Below are positions 39,104-49,649 of a stretch of 64,000 nt of DNA, piece by piece (within the stretch, counting starts at the first letter, position 1; the number at the start of each line of letters is the position of its first letter). The stretch spans positions 3,534,001-3,598,000 of the forward strand of contig NW_025408670.1 of NCBI RefSeq assembly GCF_020360975.1, read 5' to 3'. Position numbers and translations under genes: made by a program. The notes under the pieces are model-generated. The model made no database searches and had not been told where the DNA came from. It was given only the letters and a program-made list of their open reading frames with translations. Source of the DNA: Hirsutella rhossiliensis. Lineage: Eukaryota; Ascomycota; Sordariomycetes; Hypocreales; Ophiocordycipitaceae.

Positions 39104-39259
39104 CGATATCTCCCCTCCTTTTAGTCTTATCCGTAAGACCTGCTATAGCTGCCTTAGCCGCCGTATATAAATATACCCTTATCGCGTCGTGCGTAAGTAT
39201 ATCGTTCCTTATTTCTTTATCCTTTCGGGATATACTGCTAATAGTATATTTAGTCGTAT

Positions 39260-39980
39260 ACTAAAAAAATCGTTCCCGAAAAGCCTCCGAGCGCGCTACT
39301 CTTACCGAATATATCGACTTAAGTAAAGATCCTACCGATATACTATGCACTCGATGCTTTAAGGCGAAGAAGACGAATTATCGGATAGCCGAAAATTCTT
39401 CGCGCTATAATAATTATATTGCTAGTAGTCGTCCCTATTATAATAGTATTTTAGTGGCCTCTTCTTATAGGTATCTTCTAATTCTTTCTACGCGTAGTAG
39501 CTAACGTATTTCTTCTAGTAACTAAATTATTAGCGGAGTAGCGTAGGCTATATTCCGAAGAGGAGGAAGCTAGGGAAGCCTTATTAGAGCTTTAAGCATA
39601 GCTTGCGAACCTTTAGTCGTAAATATCTATCGCCGTTAATCGTTTAGCTTATATCCGGAAGATTCGGAATCGTATAAAGGAAAAGAGTTCTAAGTTATTT
39701 CGTCGTAGTATCTAAGAAGTAGATGCCGAGGATAGCGTTTTGCCTACGCTCGATGCGTATAAGCATTAGGTAGCAAATAACTTATAATCGTTAGGCGTTC
39801 CTAATAAGGCGAATTAGTCCTTATTCGGTATTAGCAAGGAGTTTATAGATCTTAGTCCTTTAATCCCTCTTAAACCTTCTAGTAAAATTATCGAAGTAGA
39901 GAACTATAGTAGGTTAAGTGCTTAAGTAGTTCCTAGGTATTTTCTTCTAGTCTATATCCCTTCTACTTAATAAGGTATTC
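39260..39980 (+). pseudogene. GypC antisense accessory ORF, Cys-rich
   Basis: On the opposite strand to pol and running toward it. A plus frame reads EYIDLSKDPTDILCTRCF from about 39310. Cys codons at 39346 and 39355 are followed by Tyr codons at 39379, 39406, 39415 and 39436 that RIP would make from TGY. The spacing C-x2-C-x7-C-x8-C-x2-C-x6-C resembles a fungal Zn(2)-Cys(6)-like cluster. Beyond it (about 39545-39720) are Glu/Arg-rich helices suited to a coiled coil, then a Pro/Ser-rich end before TAA near 39970. Similar Cys-rich coiled-coil proteins are, from general knowledge, found near gypsy elements in other fungi. The function is unknown. Confidence 0.55.
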
Positions 39981-40089
39981 CTATTACTAACCTTGTTTTC
40001 TTATATTTAGTATTTATTTAGCTTTATATTCCTAATTATCGTCGACTTCGATTTTTTCCTATAGTTTAGCGTTTCGTAGCGCTAGTTCT

Positions 40090-43000
40090 AATAATAAGAT
40101 ATAAAATATTAGGTATATCTATATTATTATTAGTAGCGAAAGTTCGTAGTTAACTTTTAAAATAGTTTTCTTAACCTTAAACGGTCTAAGTTTCTTAAAA
40201 TCTAATTTATTGCTTAGTTATTTTATTTTAATATTTCGTCGTACGAGGTAGACTATATCTCCCTCTCGAAAGATTAGTCCCTATAATCTTTTCCGATTAT
40301 AGTAAGTAGATATTCGTTCTCTAATAAATTAAAGTTCTTATTATATTTCTTTATATAATTTTCGTAGCTAATCTACTTATAGTATCGCTCGTTCTGCTTA
40401 TAGTCCTTATCGAGTAACCTTAAATACTTCTAGGTTATATCTATAATTAGCGTATGCTAGTAAGAGCTTAGTTATTTTTATAACTAAGCTATTATAAGCT
40501 AGTTACGCTATTAGTAGCTATTTAACCTAATCGTTTTATTCGTAGCTAATATAGCATCGTAAATATTATTTAAGCGTTTAGTTAAGTCGTTCCGTTTATC
40601 TATCTATTTATAAGTAATAAGCTATGCTAAGCTTATATTTCGTCCCTAATTATACTATAAGAGCTTGCTAAAACTTAGCTATAAACGTACTTCCTCTATT
40701 AAAGACAATCTCGTTCGGTAGTCTATAATTACTAATAATAGTTCGTAGGAATATATATACTAGCTCTTCTATACTACTTACTTCTTTATACGGTAAGAAG
40801 TACCCGTACTTCGTTTGTTTATCGGTAATAACGAATATACTATCGTATTTAACGTTAGTTATAGGTTCTTTTAATAGTAGTAGCTTTATAATATAGTTAA
40901 AGGCTATCGAATCCTATGGTTTTTTTAGTACTAGTAGCGGTTGCAATTCTCTATATAGTTTATATCGTTTAGCCTTACTTCGTACGTAAAGTTTATATTC
41001 TTTAATAACTTATTATACTACTTTTTTAAGCTATAGGAAGTTATATTATTATTTAATCCGTTCTATTATTCTTTGGATTCCTTAGTATCTATATATTAGA
41101 TATTCGTATATATTTTATATAACTTTATCTCGTAATTCTAGTAGTATCTAGATTTTATTTTTATATATTAGGACTTCTAAATATCCTATATCGTATCCGT
41201 TTAGTGCTTTATATTCTTTTATCTATTTTAGGATCTTTTAGTAAGTCGAGTCGTTAGGTTATACTTTAAATATTATATTTAGCTATTATTGCTAGTAGTT
41301 CCCGTTTTCGTTGATTTCTAGGAGCTATCCTTTCGCTATAGGTGCCCTTATATTATAGTTACTTCGTCGACTAAGGGCATTAGCTCGACCGTTTTCTATT
41401 CCTTTTCTATAGATTATTTCGTAGTCGAATTCTAATAAGTATTCGGCCTATCGGATCTATCGTCCGTTTAACTATTATATCGTTATAAAATATAAGATAT
41501 TCTTATAGTCTATATAGACCTTAACTTTATATTTACTTCCGAGAAGGTAATATCGAAATTCCTTAAAAGCTTAAATAATTATAAGGAATTCTTTATCGTA
41601 GATAGGGTAATTAAGTTCTACGCTATATAGCTTCTTTAAGTAAAATATAATTAGTCGTAGTCTTCCTTTATTATCTTTTTATCCGATTTATACTCTTAAA
41701 GTAAAGTCTAATATATTAGTTTTAAGTTCGATTTATTATTTTAGATCGAAGGTAGTTAAGACTAGTTCTTATATAATCGTAGTCTTAATATATTCGAAAG
41801 CTTTATTAGCTTTATCGTCCTATATAAATCCTTTTTCCTTCTTCGTTAAGTTATATAGTAGTGCTATAATTTTTCCGAAATCTTTAATAAATTATTAGTA
41901 GTAATTTATAAATCCTAGGAAACTTTATACGTCCTTAACATTCTTTAGCGTTAGCTATTCTTTAACTAAGTTAATCTTATCTTATTATATCTATATCTCT
42001 CCTAGCGAGATCGTATATCTAAAGAAGTCTACTTCCTATATATAGAACTTACTTTTCTTTAGTTTAACTAGTAACTTTATATTCTAAAGTGCGCGGAGTA
42101 CCTTATAAACGTATTCCTTATATTCTTCTAGGGTATCTAAGAAGATTAGGATATTATCTAGGTATACTACTATAAAGATATCTAAGTATTCGCGTAGGAT
42201 ATTATTAATTATCCGTTAGAAGGTAGCTAGTATATTTATAAGTCTAAATAGTATTACTAGATATTCGAATAGTCCGAATTTCGTTTTAAAGGCTATTATC
42301 TATTTATATCCCTTCTTTATACGTGTTAAGTTATAGGCGCCTTTAAGATTAAGGGCTATAAACTATTTTTTGCTATATAGTCGATCTTATAGTTTTAATA
42401 TAAGCGGTAATAGTATTCGGTCCTTTATTATAATATTATTTAAGCGTCTATAGTCGATAACTAGTCGTAGCTTGCTGTTTTTCTTTAGAATAAATATAAC
42501 TAGATAGCCTACTTCGGATATTAATATTCGTATATACTTCCTTAAAGAGTTTATTATATTTCCGGTATTCTTAGGGGATATTCTTTATTCTATCTTATAG
42601 GCTTTATTCTTTCTTTTAAGAGCTGGTTTCTCTTAACTCGAGCTCTTTATTAATTTATTTAAGGTCTTTCCTTAGAGTAGTAATAACTCTTTAGATCTTT
42701 ATATTATATCTTTTATTCTATTTATATCGGATGCTAGGTTATATAGCCGTGTTAGTTAGTACGTAGGTCTTATTAGTCGATTTTATTATATCCGCTAGTT
42801 TAGTTGCTATTTTCGTTTATATCGCTAAAGCCCGTAATAATTTGCTTAAACGGTTATCCCTTTTATCCTATTTAGTAGCTAAATTATGGTAAAATTTTAC
42901 TTTCTCTTAAATCTACTAGTCTTAGAAACTTATATCTTTATTTTAACGTAGCTAGCTAGTTTTCTAGTTAATTGATAGGTTGCTCTCCTATAGCTATAAA

Positions 43001-45880
43001 AGCCCTAATATAAGGTCGTGTTCTTTAATATCTATAATATCGAAGTTAACTTATTCGTCGTAGCCCTAGATATTAATATCGAGGTAATTAATCTCTATAT
43101 TAATAATTCCGTTATTATAGTTAAAGGCCTCTCCTTTAATATTCGTAAGTTTATATAAATCTATCTTATATCTCTATATAAGTTGGTAACGATTAACGAC
43201 TTTAAGTAAAACGTAATTGCCTATTACGCTATAGTCTAAAAGTATACGCGCGTAATATCCCGCGATTTAGATATCTAATACTATTTAGTTACTATAGCTT
43301 ACCGTTGCTATATATAGGGTCCTTAAATCTTATCGTGTCGTACTAGTCTATAGCTCTTTTATAGATAGCGTACCTCGTTTTTTGCCTAGTCCTTATTCGT
43401 TTTATTTAGGTATTCTTCTTCGATTTATTATTAATATCGTTTCTTTATATTTTCGTTGTATAGTATTATATTAGGGCTTAAGAGACTAATTTCTTATAGC
43501 TAATCGAAGATTTCTTATTTCTTAACGCTATATTATTTATATTATACTACTTCGTAGTTAATTACGTACTATACTTCGCAATTCTATTCGTTTTCATACT
43601 AAAGGTTAAGTTTTCGTTTAGCGTCTTTCTATTTTTCGCGTAGCGTTTTTATATCGATTTTTCCTTAGTCGAATATAGCTTATAGCCTTTATATATATCG
43701 CTAATAATCTTTTAGTATACCGTTATATCGTTTATACTATACTCGTGCTTTTTTATATTTATAAACTCTATAGTTTAGGTATATATATTCGTTATAATCT
43801 TCTTCGTTATATTTAACTTATTATATAAGTTTTTAGAAGATTAAGGGTTCGGATATCTTAGAGCGAGTAGCGTTATACCATTCTTCTATTTTAGCGTATT
43901 TATAGATTTTATATATCTCCGAAAGACATCTCGTTAATAAACTATAATTATCGTAGTATTTAAGTAGCGTGCCGTAATCGGGTTCTAATAATATAACTTA
44001 GTCGTTCGGGTAGCGTTAATCGATTTTCTAGTAGTTTAGTTCTATACTTAGGTAGGGTTTTAAAAGTACTTATCCTTTAAACTTAACCGGGAAGGTATTA
44101 TATCGTGCCTTTATCTAGAAGTATATTATATAATCTAGGTAGATATATAATATCTATAAAATATACTTATAGTGCTTATAAGTAAGTAGTATTTATAGAT
44201 CGTCTTTAAATTCTCCTTATAGTTACTATTCTCGTTATAGAGCTATAAAGGTATCGACTATAGTGATAGCTATAGCGTAGTCTCCTCCGCGTAGTACCGG
44301 TTAATATCGAATTAATATAGCTTATTAGTTTTCTATAAGAATTTAAGGCGTTTATTAGGTTCTAATTTTAAGTATTTCTTTAAATTCTTTAAAGTATAGA
44401 GCGTATTCTTTAATCGTAGTATTCTCCCTTAGTAGTAAGGGTAGTAGTACGAGTTCGTTCTCGTCTTTTATTTCTCTAGGTATTTCTTATTCTTTAGAGC
44501 TTATATCGTCGATACTTTATTATTCCTCTTTAGGTAGTTATCCGAGTTTCGTAAGTATAAGGGCTATATCTATATCTTCTTTATTATATTGCTTATAGAC
44601 TGCCCGTCGTTATTATCGATCTTTATTTTATATATCCTCTTAGAATCGTTTGCCGTTCTTCCTAATCTAGTCTTAGGAGACTCCTTTAAGATAGGGGTGT
44701 TCTAGTTCTACGAATTTAACTTATTTCTATGTTTTAGGGTCCCTTTATTATATTATTATAAGGGTTTTCTTTAATAGCTTTAGGAACTATCTAGTACCGT
44801 TCTTATCGCTTAAGTATACTATATATTTATTATCGTAGTATATAGTCTAACTAAGGGGTTTATACTTTAGTTCCTATCTATTAGTAGCGTTTAGGTATTT
44901 CTTACCTTTTAAGGCTAGTACCTAGTAGGTTTTCTTCTCCTTACGAGGTTATCTATATTCTTTAGAGTAATATCTAAGTTTCCCATAGTTAAAATACTTT
45001 CCTTTGCTTTTTTATATTATATTTAGATCTATCTTACCTAGGTTAGTTATATAGGTATAAGGAATAAGAGTTTCGCGCTTCTTTTTATAGTTAGCGCGTC
45101 GGTTAAAGTTATTCTTATAGGAAGGGTTCTAGTTTCCTCTTCCTTATTTCTTTTCTTAGCGTCGCGTATACTATCTATCGTCGATTCGTACTACTATAGT
45201 AATATAGTCCGAGAGGTTATTAGGTCGATTTTCCTTATAGAGCTCGTCCTTAACTTCTTCTTTAAGCCCGTCGTAGAATCGTAATATAAGAGGTTCGTCG
45301 TCCTAATTAAGCTTTAAGGTAACTTAACGGAACCTCGTAGTATAATCCGATACTAAGATCCTTTATCGGAGTTCTTAAAGTTTCTATTTAGCTTCTCGTT
45401 CCTCGTCGGTTGTTCCGAATACCTTTATAATAGCTTCTTCGAATCCTTAGAAACTAGCAAAGACTTCGTCTATCTCGTTATCTTATCGCGCTAGTTAGTT
45501 ATCGAGAAAGTCCCTTATAATAGGTCTAAACTAAGTAAGTGCCGTTTTAGATAAATAATTTCCTATATAAAGTACCTTTTCGACTAGGTCCGAGAGTTTA
45601 GTAGGGTAAAACCGGTAGTAGGCCTTAAGTTAGGTAAGAAAGTCTCGAAGCGTGCTATAAGTACCGTCGAATAGTCCTAGCTATTTTAGTTTAACTACTT
45701 CTCCGAGGTCCCTAACTTATCCGTTGCCTCCTCTATTCCTAAGTAACTATACCTTATATCGAAGGGTAATAATCTCGCGCATTATATCCTAAGGCGATAT
45801 AGTAGCTCTAGAGTTAGTTAATCTAGCTTACTATATAGGCATATTAATAGTTGCGATATTACTTAGAGTAACGCGGTATT
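40090..45880 (-). pseudogene. GypC gag-pol remnant
   Basis: Minus-strand polyprotein. From its start: gag (about 44850-45880), protease, RT (about 41830-42640), RNase H (about 41400-41760) and integrase (about 40300-41050), ending with an integrase C-terminal block reading FKKLRPFKVKKTI near 40170. RT has the catalytic box YLDN (complement of 42153-42164), where YLDD is expected. RNase H shows a readable ELNYPIYDKEFLIII block and a segment ending RKGIENGRANALSRR. Stops are common but fewer than in GypA. Gag limits are approximate; no chromodomain was seen. Confidence 0.75.
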
Positions 45881-45903
45881 ATACTAAATAAGAGCTTTTA
45901 ACG

Positions 45904-46345
45904 TATAACGACTAGTATTATTCCTAAGGGATAAACCTATTAAGGGGTTTATATTAGTAGATATAATATGGTCTAAGTAATAATATATATATATTACCTT
46001 AGTAAGTTAAGTTATAGACCGTAGACTATAACTAGGTAATTAGAATTAAAGATAGAATCGTAATAAAGATCTATATTAAAAGCTAGAGAGCTATCTATCT
46101 AAAGGAGTAAAAGTAAGTAGCTATATATACCTATAGAGACTATCCTTAGATTATAGGCCTAGCTATAATCCCTAACGTTAGATCGTATAGAGCGTAGTAA
46201 TCTCGTTAATCCTAGATTACTTAGATCTCTACGATCCCCTCGATCCTATATCTATTAGATAGTCGTGCCGACTATTTATCCGTTAGACCGTGTTACGTGC
46301 TTAACGCGGTCGACCGTTAGCGGCCTAGTAGCTATAGTCGTAACA
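45904..46345 (-). repeat. GypC 5' LTR
   Basis: 442 bp, collinear with 38654-39103. Its plus-strand right end GTCGTAACA keeps an unmutated CA. Confidence 0.9.
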
Positions 46346-46440
46346 CTCTGCCCTACCTATCCGACCCCTTACTTTTAATTTTACCTTTATATATTTTATA
46401 TATACTTCTTATATCTCTTTACGCGAGAAATATATACTTT

Positions 46441-47433
46441 AGCTTTTATAGCTAGTAAAGTTAGTAAAAAGAAAAAGGGGGGGGTATTAAAAGTAAGACT
46501 AGCCTAGGAAAGGACCGGGACTAATACTTATAGGACTAGTTCTAATAGCTAGTAAAGGACTTATAAGTAAGCTTATTAGTAAGGCGCCTAATATATATAA
46601 AATATAGGATAGAGCGCTCCGATCCCGCTATAGTAGCGACTTTCTTATAAGGAGGGGGTTTTATAAGAGGCGAACCGCTACTATTTAAGTCGGCTTCTTA
46701 GTTAGATATTATAATATATTTATAAAGGAACTTAATACGGTGCTAGAGAGACCTAAGATATAGAGATAAGGTAAGTAAGGAATTAAGGCCTATAAAAGAG
46801 ATAGTAAAAGGAGAGGTAAGGGGAGGTAAGAACGAAACTAAGGGGAGAGGGTAGGTATATATATACGCGAGCTAGGCGCGCGTAATTAGTAACTATACGC
46901 TAAACGGTAAATATAAGCCGCCGCGCCCTTAATAGGAAAGTCGCGTAGCCGGACGGGAACCGATTTTCGATTAGCGGAGTTAGCTAACCGAATTTTAATT
47001 AGCCGGCCCTACCTAGGAGCGACCTATACTAGCGCCCGGCCCGGTAACCGGATATTACCTGCCCTACTAACTAACTAATAGACTAATAGGCCGACATAGG
47101 AGCTATAGAAAATAAAGGCGCCTGCGAGTTAAGCCCTTAAAGAGAGACTACTACCTATAACCCTAGCCTAAGCTAGCGAGCCCGGGCCGCGGCCGCTTAA
47201 GATAGTAGCGGCTATAGCCTAAGAGGGCCTACGCTAAAGTATAAATATATAAGAGAAGCCGGCGGTAGCTAGCGTAAATTTTATATATACTACTATTATA
47301 ACCTCGTTTAAAGTAAACCTATACCGAAAGAAGGGAGGGTTTTCCCTTAAGCACTTTAGTTTTTCCCTCCTATTTACTACCGAAGTTCTAGATACCTTTA
47401 GCTAGGTCCCTAGTATAATCTTAATAATAATAA
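46441..47433 (+). other. LINE-A 3' end with (TAA)n tail
   Basis: No reading frame was recognised; the stretch includes G+C-rich blocks (46860-47240). The final ~105 bp (47331-47433) are shared with the SINE at 2334-3023. They contain GGGAGGG and CCCTCC blocks able to form a hairpin and end with TAATAATAATAATAA. The target duplication follows. Confidence 0.7.
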
Positions 47434-47448
47434 TAAGGTATAGCTTAA
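47434..47448. repeat. LINE-A target-site duplication (right)
   Basis: TAAGGTATAGCTTAA, identical to 19310-19324. Its first TAA may also be part of the tail, so the true duplication is 12-15 bp. Confidence 0.85.
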
Positions 47449-47897
47449 CTATACCTTTAACTTAGTATTAGATTATTATTAAAGCTAAGTAGCTATATTC
47501 CTACCTTTCTTACTAAGCGGTATAAGGGACTAGTATATAAGTAAAGTTATAAGGAACTTAAAGGATATAAAGAAACTATTATTATACTTATAAGAATATA
47601 TAAAGTCTAGTATACCGTCCCTCTTTTTAAGTATTAAAAATAACTAAGTTTCTTTCTTTATAGTCTTAAAGGAACGCTCTTTAATAGAGTCCCCTTTTAT
47701 TTAGTCCTACTAAAAAGTTAATAACTTTAGTTATATACCTTTATTTATATATAAAGCGACTAAGGTTAAAGGTAAGAGTAGTAAATATAATTAAATACTC
47801 CTTATTATTTAAGTATTTATAGTACTTTATATATCTATCTTCTATATCTTTAATAGGTTCCTCTTAGTAGTTAGTATAAACTAATAGTAAGTAAGGT
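47449..47897 (-). pseudogene. GypA-c ORF-B, middle part
   Basis: Reverse complement of about 30645-31080 of GypA-b. It is bounded by the LINE-A insertion on the left and the GypB-b insertion on the right (AAGGT, 47893-47897). Confidence 0.75.
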
Positions 47898-48014
47898 TAT
47901 TATAGAGTAGGTAGAGGCATATACGTAGGTGCCGTCTATAGGATAATATTAATAAGCTATATAGAGCTCTTCTATACGCGGCTAGCCCGCCCCTATACTT
48001 ACGGGATCTAGCCG
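47898..48014 (-). repeat. GypB-b 3' LTR (part matching the 5' LTR)
   Basis: Starts TATTATAGAGTAGG and matches 60115-60232 with transitions. Beyond 48014 the sequence has no similarity to the U3 end of the 5' LTR (which has the palindrome). The 3' LTR therefore has a different U3 or was rearranged. Confidence 0.75.
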
Positions 48015-48131
48015 TTTAAATAAGGGCGTAACCTATTATATACGCCCCTAGGTAGCCGGCGGCTAGTCCGGACCTACGTAAGCCTTAGGTTGCCCGTTCC
48101 CTCTACCTTAGGTATATCCTCTACTAAGGGG

Positions 48132-48186
48132 TATATAAAGCGGCATCCCCCCCTTCCCCCTTCCCTTCCTTCTCTCCTTTCTTTAA
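48132..48186 (+). promoter_or_regulatory. TATA box and pyrimidine tract
   Basis: TATATAAAG at 48132-48140 is followed by a 40-base C/T tract (48146-48185). This is a common layout of fungal core promoters and would serve the plus-strand gene that follows. Read on the other strand, the same tract is a long polypurine run and could instead be the element's polypurine primer site. Confidence 0.5.
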
Positions 48187-49640
48187 CCGTAGTAGTAGTA
48201 TTAATAGGTAAGTTCCGCTCTACCTAGGGCGTTAGTCCGTTCCTAGCTATATAGGCCGCTCTATTAACGTATACTTATAGTAGTAGCGGTAGTAGTAATA
48301 ATAGCCCTAATAATAATAATAACTCTAACTAGTAAGTTCTACGCCTTATAGAGTAAGAGGCCGTATTCTATTATACTAACTTCCGCGATAGATATATCTA
48401 CCTCTCCCTCTCTTACCTCCTCCTTCTTAGAGCGTGCGGAGTCGTTCGTCGACGCCGTGCTAGCTACGGCCGACGACGACTCCGCCGCTGCCGCCGCTCC
48501 TGCCCGCGCCGCTACCACCGCTCCTACCGCCGCCGCCGCCGCCTCTACTACGCTATTCGCTCTTACGTCGCCCCTTAGGGTAATAACGCCGTCCCCGCCG
48601 CTACCCGTAACGCCCGGCCCCTCGGCCCCCGCCTCTATCTCCGCTACCCCTATAAGTCCGTAGTTAGGTAAGTATAATAGATATTATCCGCTAACCTCCT
48701 ATAGTATAAGCGCTAAGTATAGGCCGGCGCCGCCCGCTCGGCCCCTTATATGCGTTATACGTCGTAGGAGCTCGACTACTCCGACTAGGCCGGGCGCCGC
48801 CGCGGCGGTAGCTACTACTAGTGCGCGCGAGCCGGCCGCGCCTATAAGGCGGCGCCTCCCGTCTTACTCGCTACGGCGTTAGCTTAAAAGGCCGGCTCGC
48901 ACGGGCAGGCGTAGGGGCTACAAGCGCCTACCGCCGCCGCCGCTACCGTAACTCCCTTATTTCCGCCTTTAACGCACCCGGCGCTAGGGATACTACCTCC
49001 GTCGCCCTATCGGCGGTCCCCCTAGCCGTGCCCGCCCCCCCCACCCCCGCTGCCCCCACCGCCGCCGCTGGCCGCCGCCCCTTTGCCCCTAGAGCCGCCG
49101 CCGCCGCCGACTAGCTTACGGGCTTAGAGGGCCGCCTTAGCGCCCTAGAGACCGCCGCCGCCGCTAATAAGAAGGAGGAGGCCGATAAGGACGACGATAA
49201 TAAAGATAATAATAATAATAACGATAAGGAATAGGCCTAGGTAGTCTAGGGGCTCCGCCCTATAATAAACGCTATTTTTATCTCCGCCTATATTATTGCG
49301 CTTATATTACCTATATTACTATAACTACCCCCTCCGCTATACCTACTTTATAGTCCTAGCCCGGGCTACTATTAATAGTCCGCTAGTCTATCGTTCTTAT
49401 CTACTATTCTAAATAAGGCTTTAAACTTATCGAGGGCTATAGTTCCCGTAAACTTACGTATAGGTTCCTACGTAGGGTTAAGATACCTACGCTACTTAAT
49501 AAGGACCTCCCGGCGTTTCCCCCTACCGACCTTTTTCTAGCGCGTGGCCTATATCTCTTTAACTTTAAACTTATCCTTTCTCTTTACCTCGATTATAGGC
49601 GGTTAGGCGTCCGCTACTTCTTATCTAGGCAGCGGGTTAA
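48187..49640 (+). pseudogene. GypB antisense accessory gene with an intron
   Basis: Convergent with pol. Exon 1 (about 48330-48667) reads through a Ser/Thr region and an Ala/Pro-rich low-complexity stretch (48457-48660), with one TAG at 48661. Exon 2 from 48723 continues in the frame required by splicing. It has Arg- and Pro/Ala-rich sequence, a heptad-like helix LTGLEGRLSALET (49115-49153), an acidic and Asn-rich run (49175-49232), then a hydrophobic segment NAIFISAYIIALILPILL (49267-49320) that could span a membrane, and further sequence to about 49640. The 48400-49240 part exceeds 60% G+C. No family recognised; the start codon is uncertain. Confidence 0.55.
48668..48722 (+). other. Probable spliceosomal intron, 55 nt
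   Basis: The donor is GTAAGTAT at 48668, a branch-point-like CTAAC lies at 48691-48695, and the acceptor TATAG ends at 48722. An alternative acceptor TATAG ends at 48704, giving 37 nt, which is short for fungi. Removing either version joins the exon 1 frame to the long exon 2 frame. Confidence 0.6.
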
Positions 49641-49649
49641 AGGAGGCTC

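Larger units (their letters stand above)
38654..46345 (-). mobile_element. GypC: complete Ty3/gypsy element
   Basis: 7692 bp with LTRs of 450 bp (38654-39103, the 3' LTR) and 442 bp (45904-46345, the 5' LTR). The LTRs start TATAACGAC and end GTCGTAATA or GTCGTAACA, i.e. TG...CA after RIP. A purine tract (minus-strand AAAAGGAGGGGAGATATCG, 39104-39122) precedes the 3' LTR. Gag and pol are on the minus strand. A decayed gene on the plus strand occupies 39260-39980. The LTRs differ mostly by transitions plus a short indel near 38728. Confidence 0.9.
38244..46440 (-). repeat. Dispersed repeat R1, copy 3, split by GypC
   Basis: Segments 38244-38653 and 46346-46440 are the two parts of one reversed R1 copy. 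In R1 copy 2 the join reads uninterrupted around 12235. The 5-bp duplication CTCTA (38649-38653) / CTCTG (46346-46350) marks the GypC insertion; the difference is one TG-to-TA change. Confidence 0.85.
19325..47433 (+). mobile_element. LINE-A: full-length Tad-like non-LTR retrotransposon, nested
   Basis: The element proper is 19325-20500, 33057-38243 and 46441-47433, roughly 7.35 kb, close to the ~7 kb of Tad1. It is bounded by a 15-bp duplication and ends in (TAA)n. ORF1 has CCHC knuckles; ORF2 has an endonuclease, an RT and a C-terminal Cys/His motif. GypA-b interrupts the end of ORF1, and R1 copy 3 (itself holding GypC) interrupts the 3' part. Segment 36700-38243 is placed in the element by position and may be a separate insertion. 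Confidence 0.8.

Noticed and set aside
48457..48663. 68-codon plus-strand frame as a stand-alone gene
   Set aside because: Its ATG is not special and the TAG end fits a RIP stop. The reading continues upstream and, through the intron, downstream, so it is part of the larger antisense gene.
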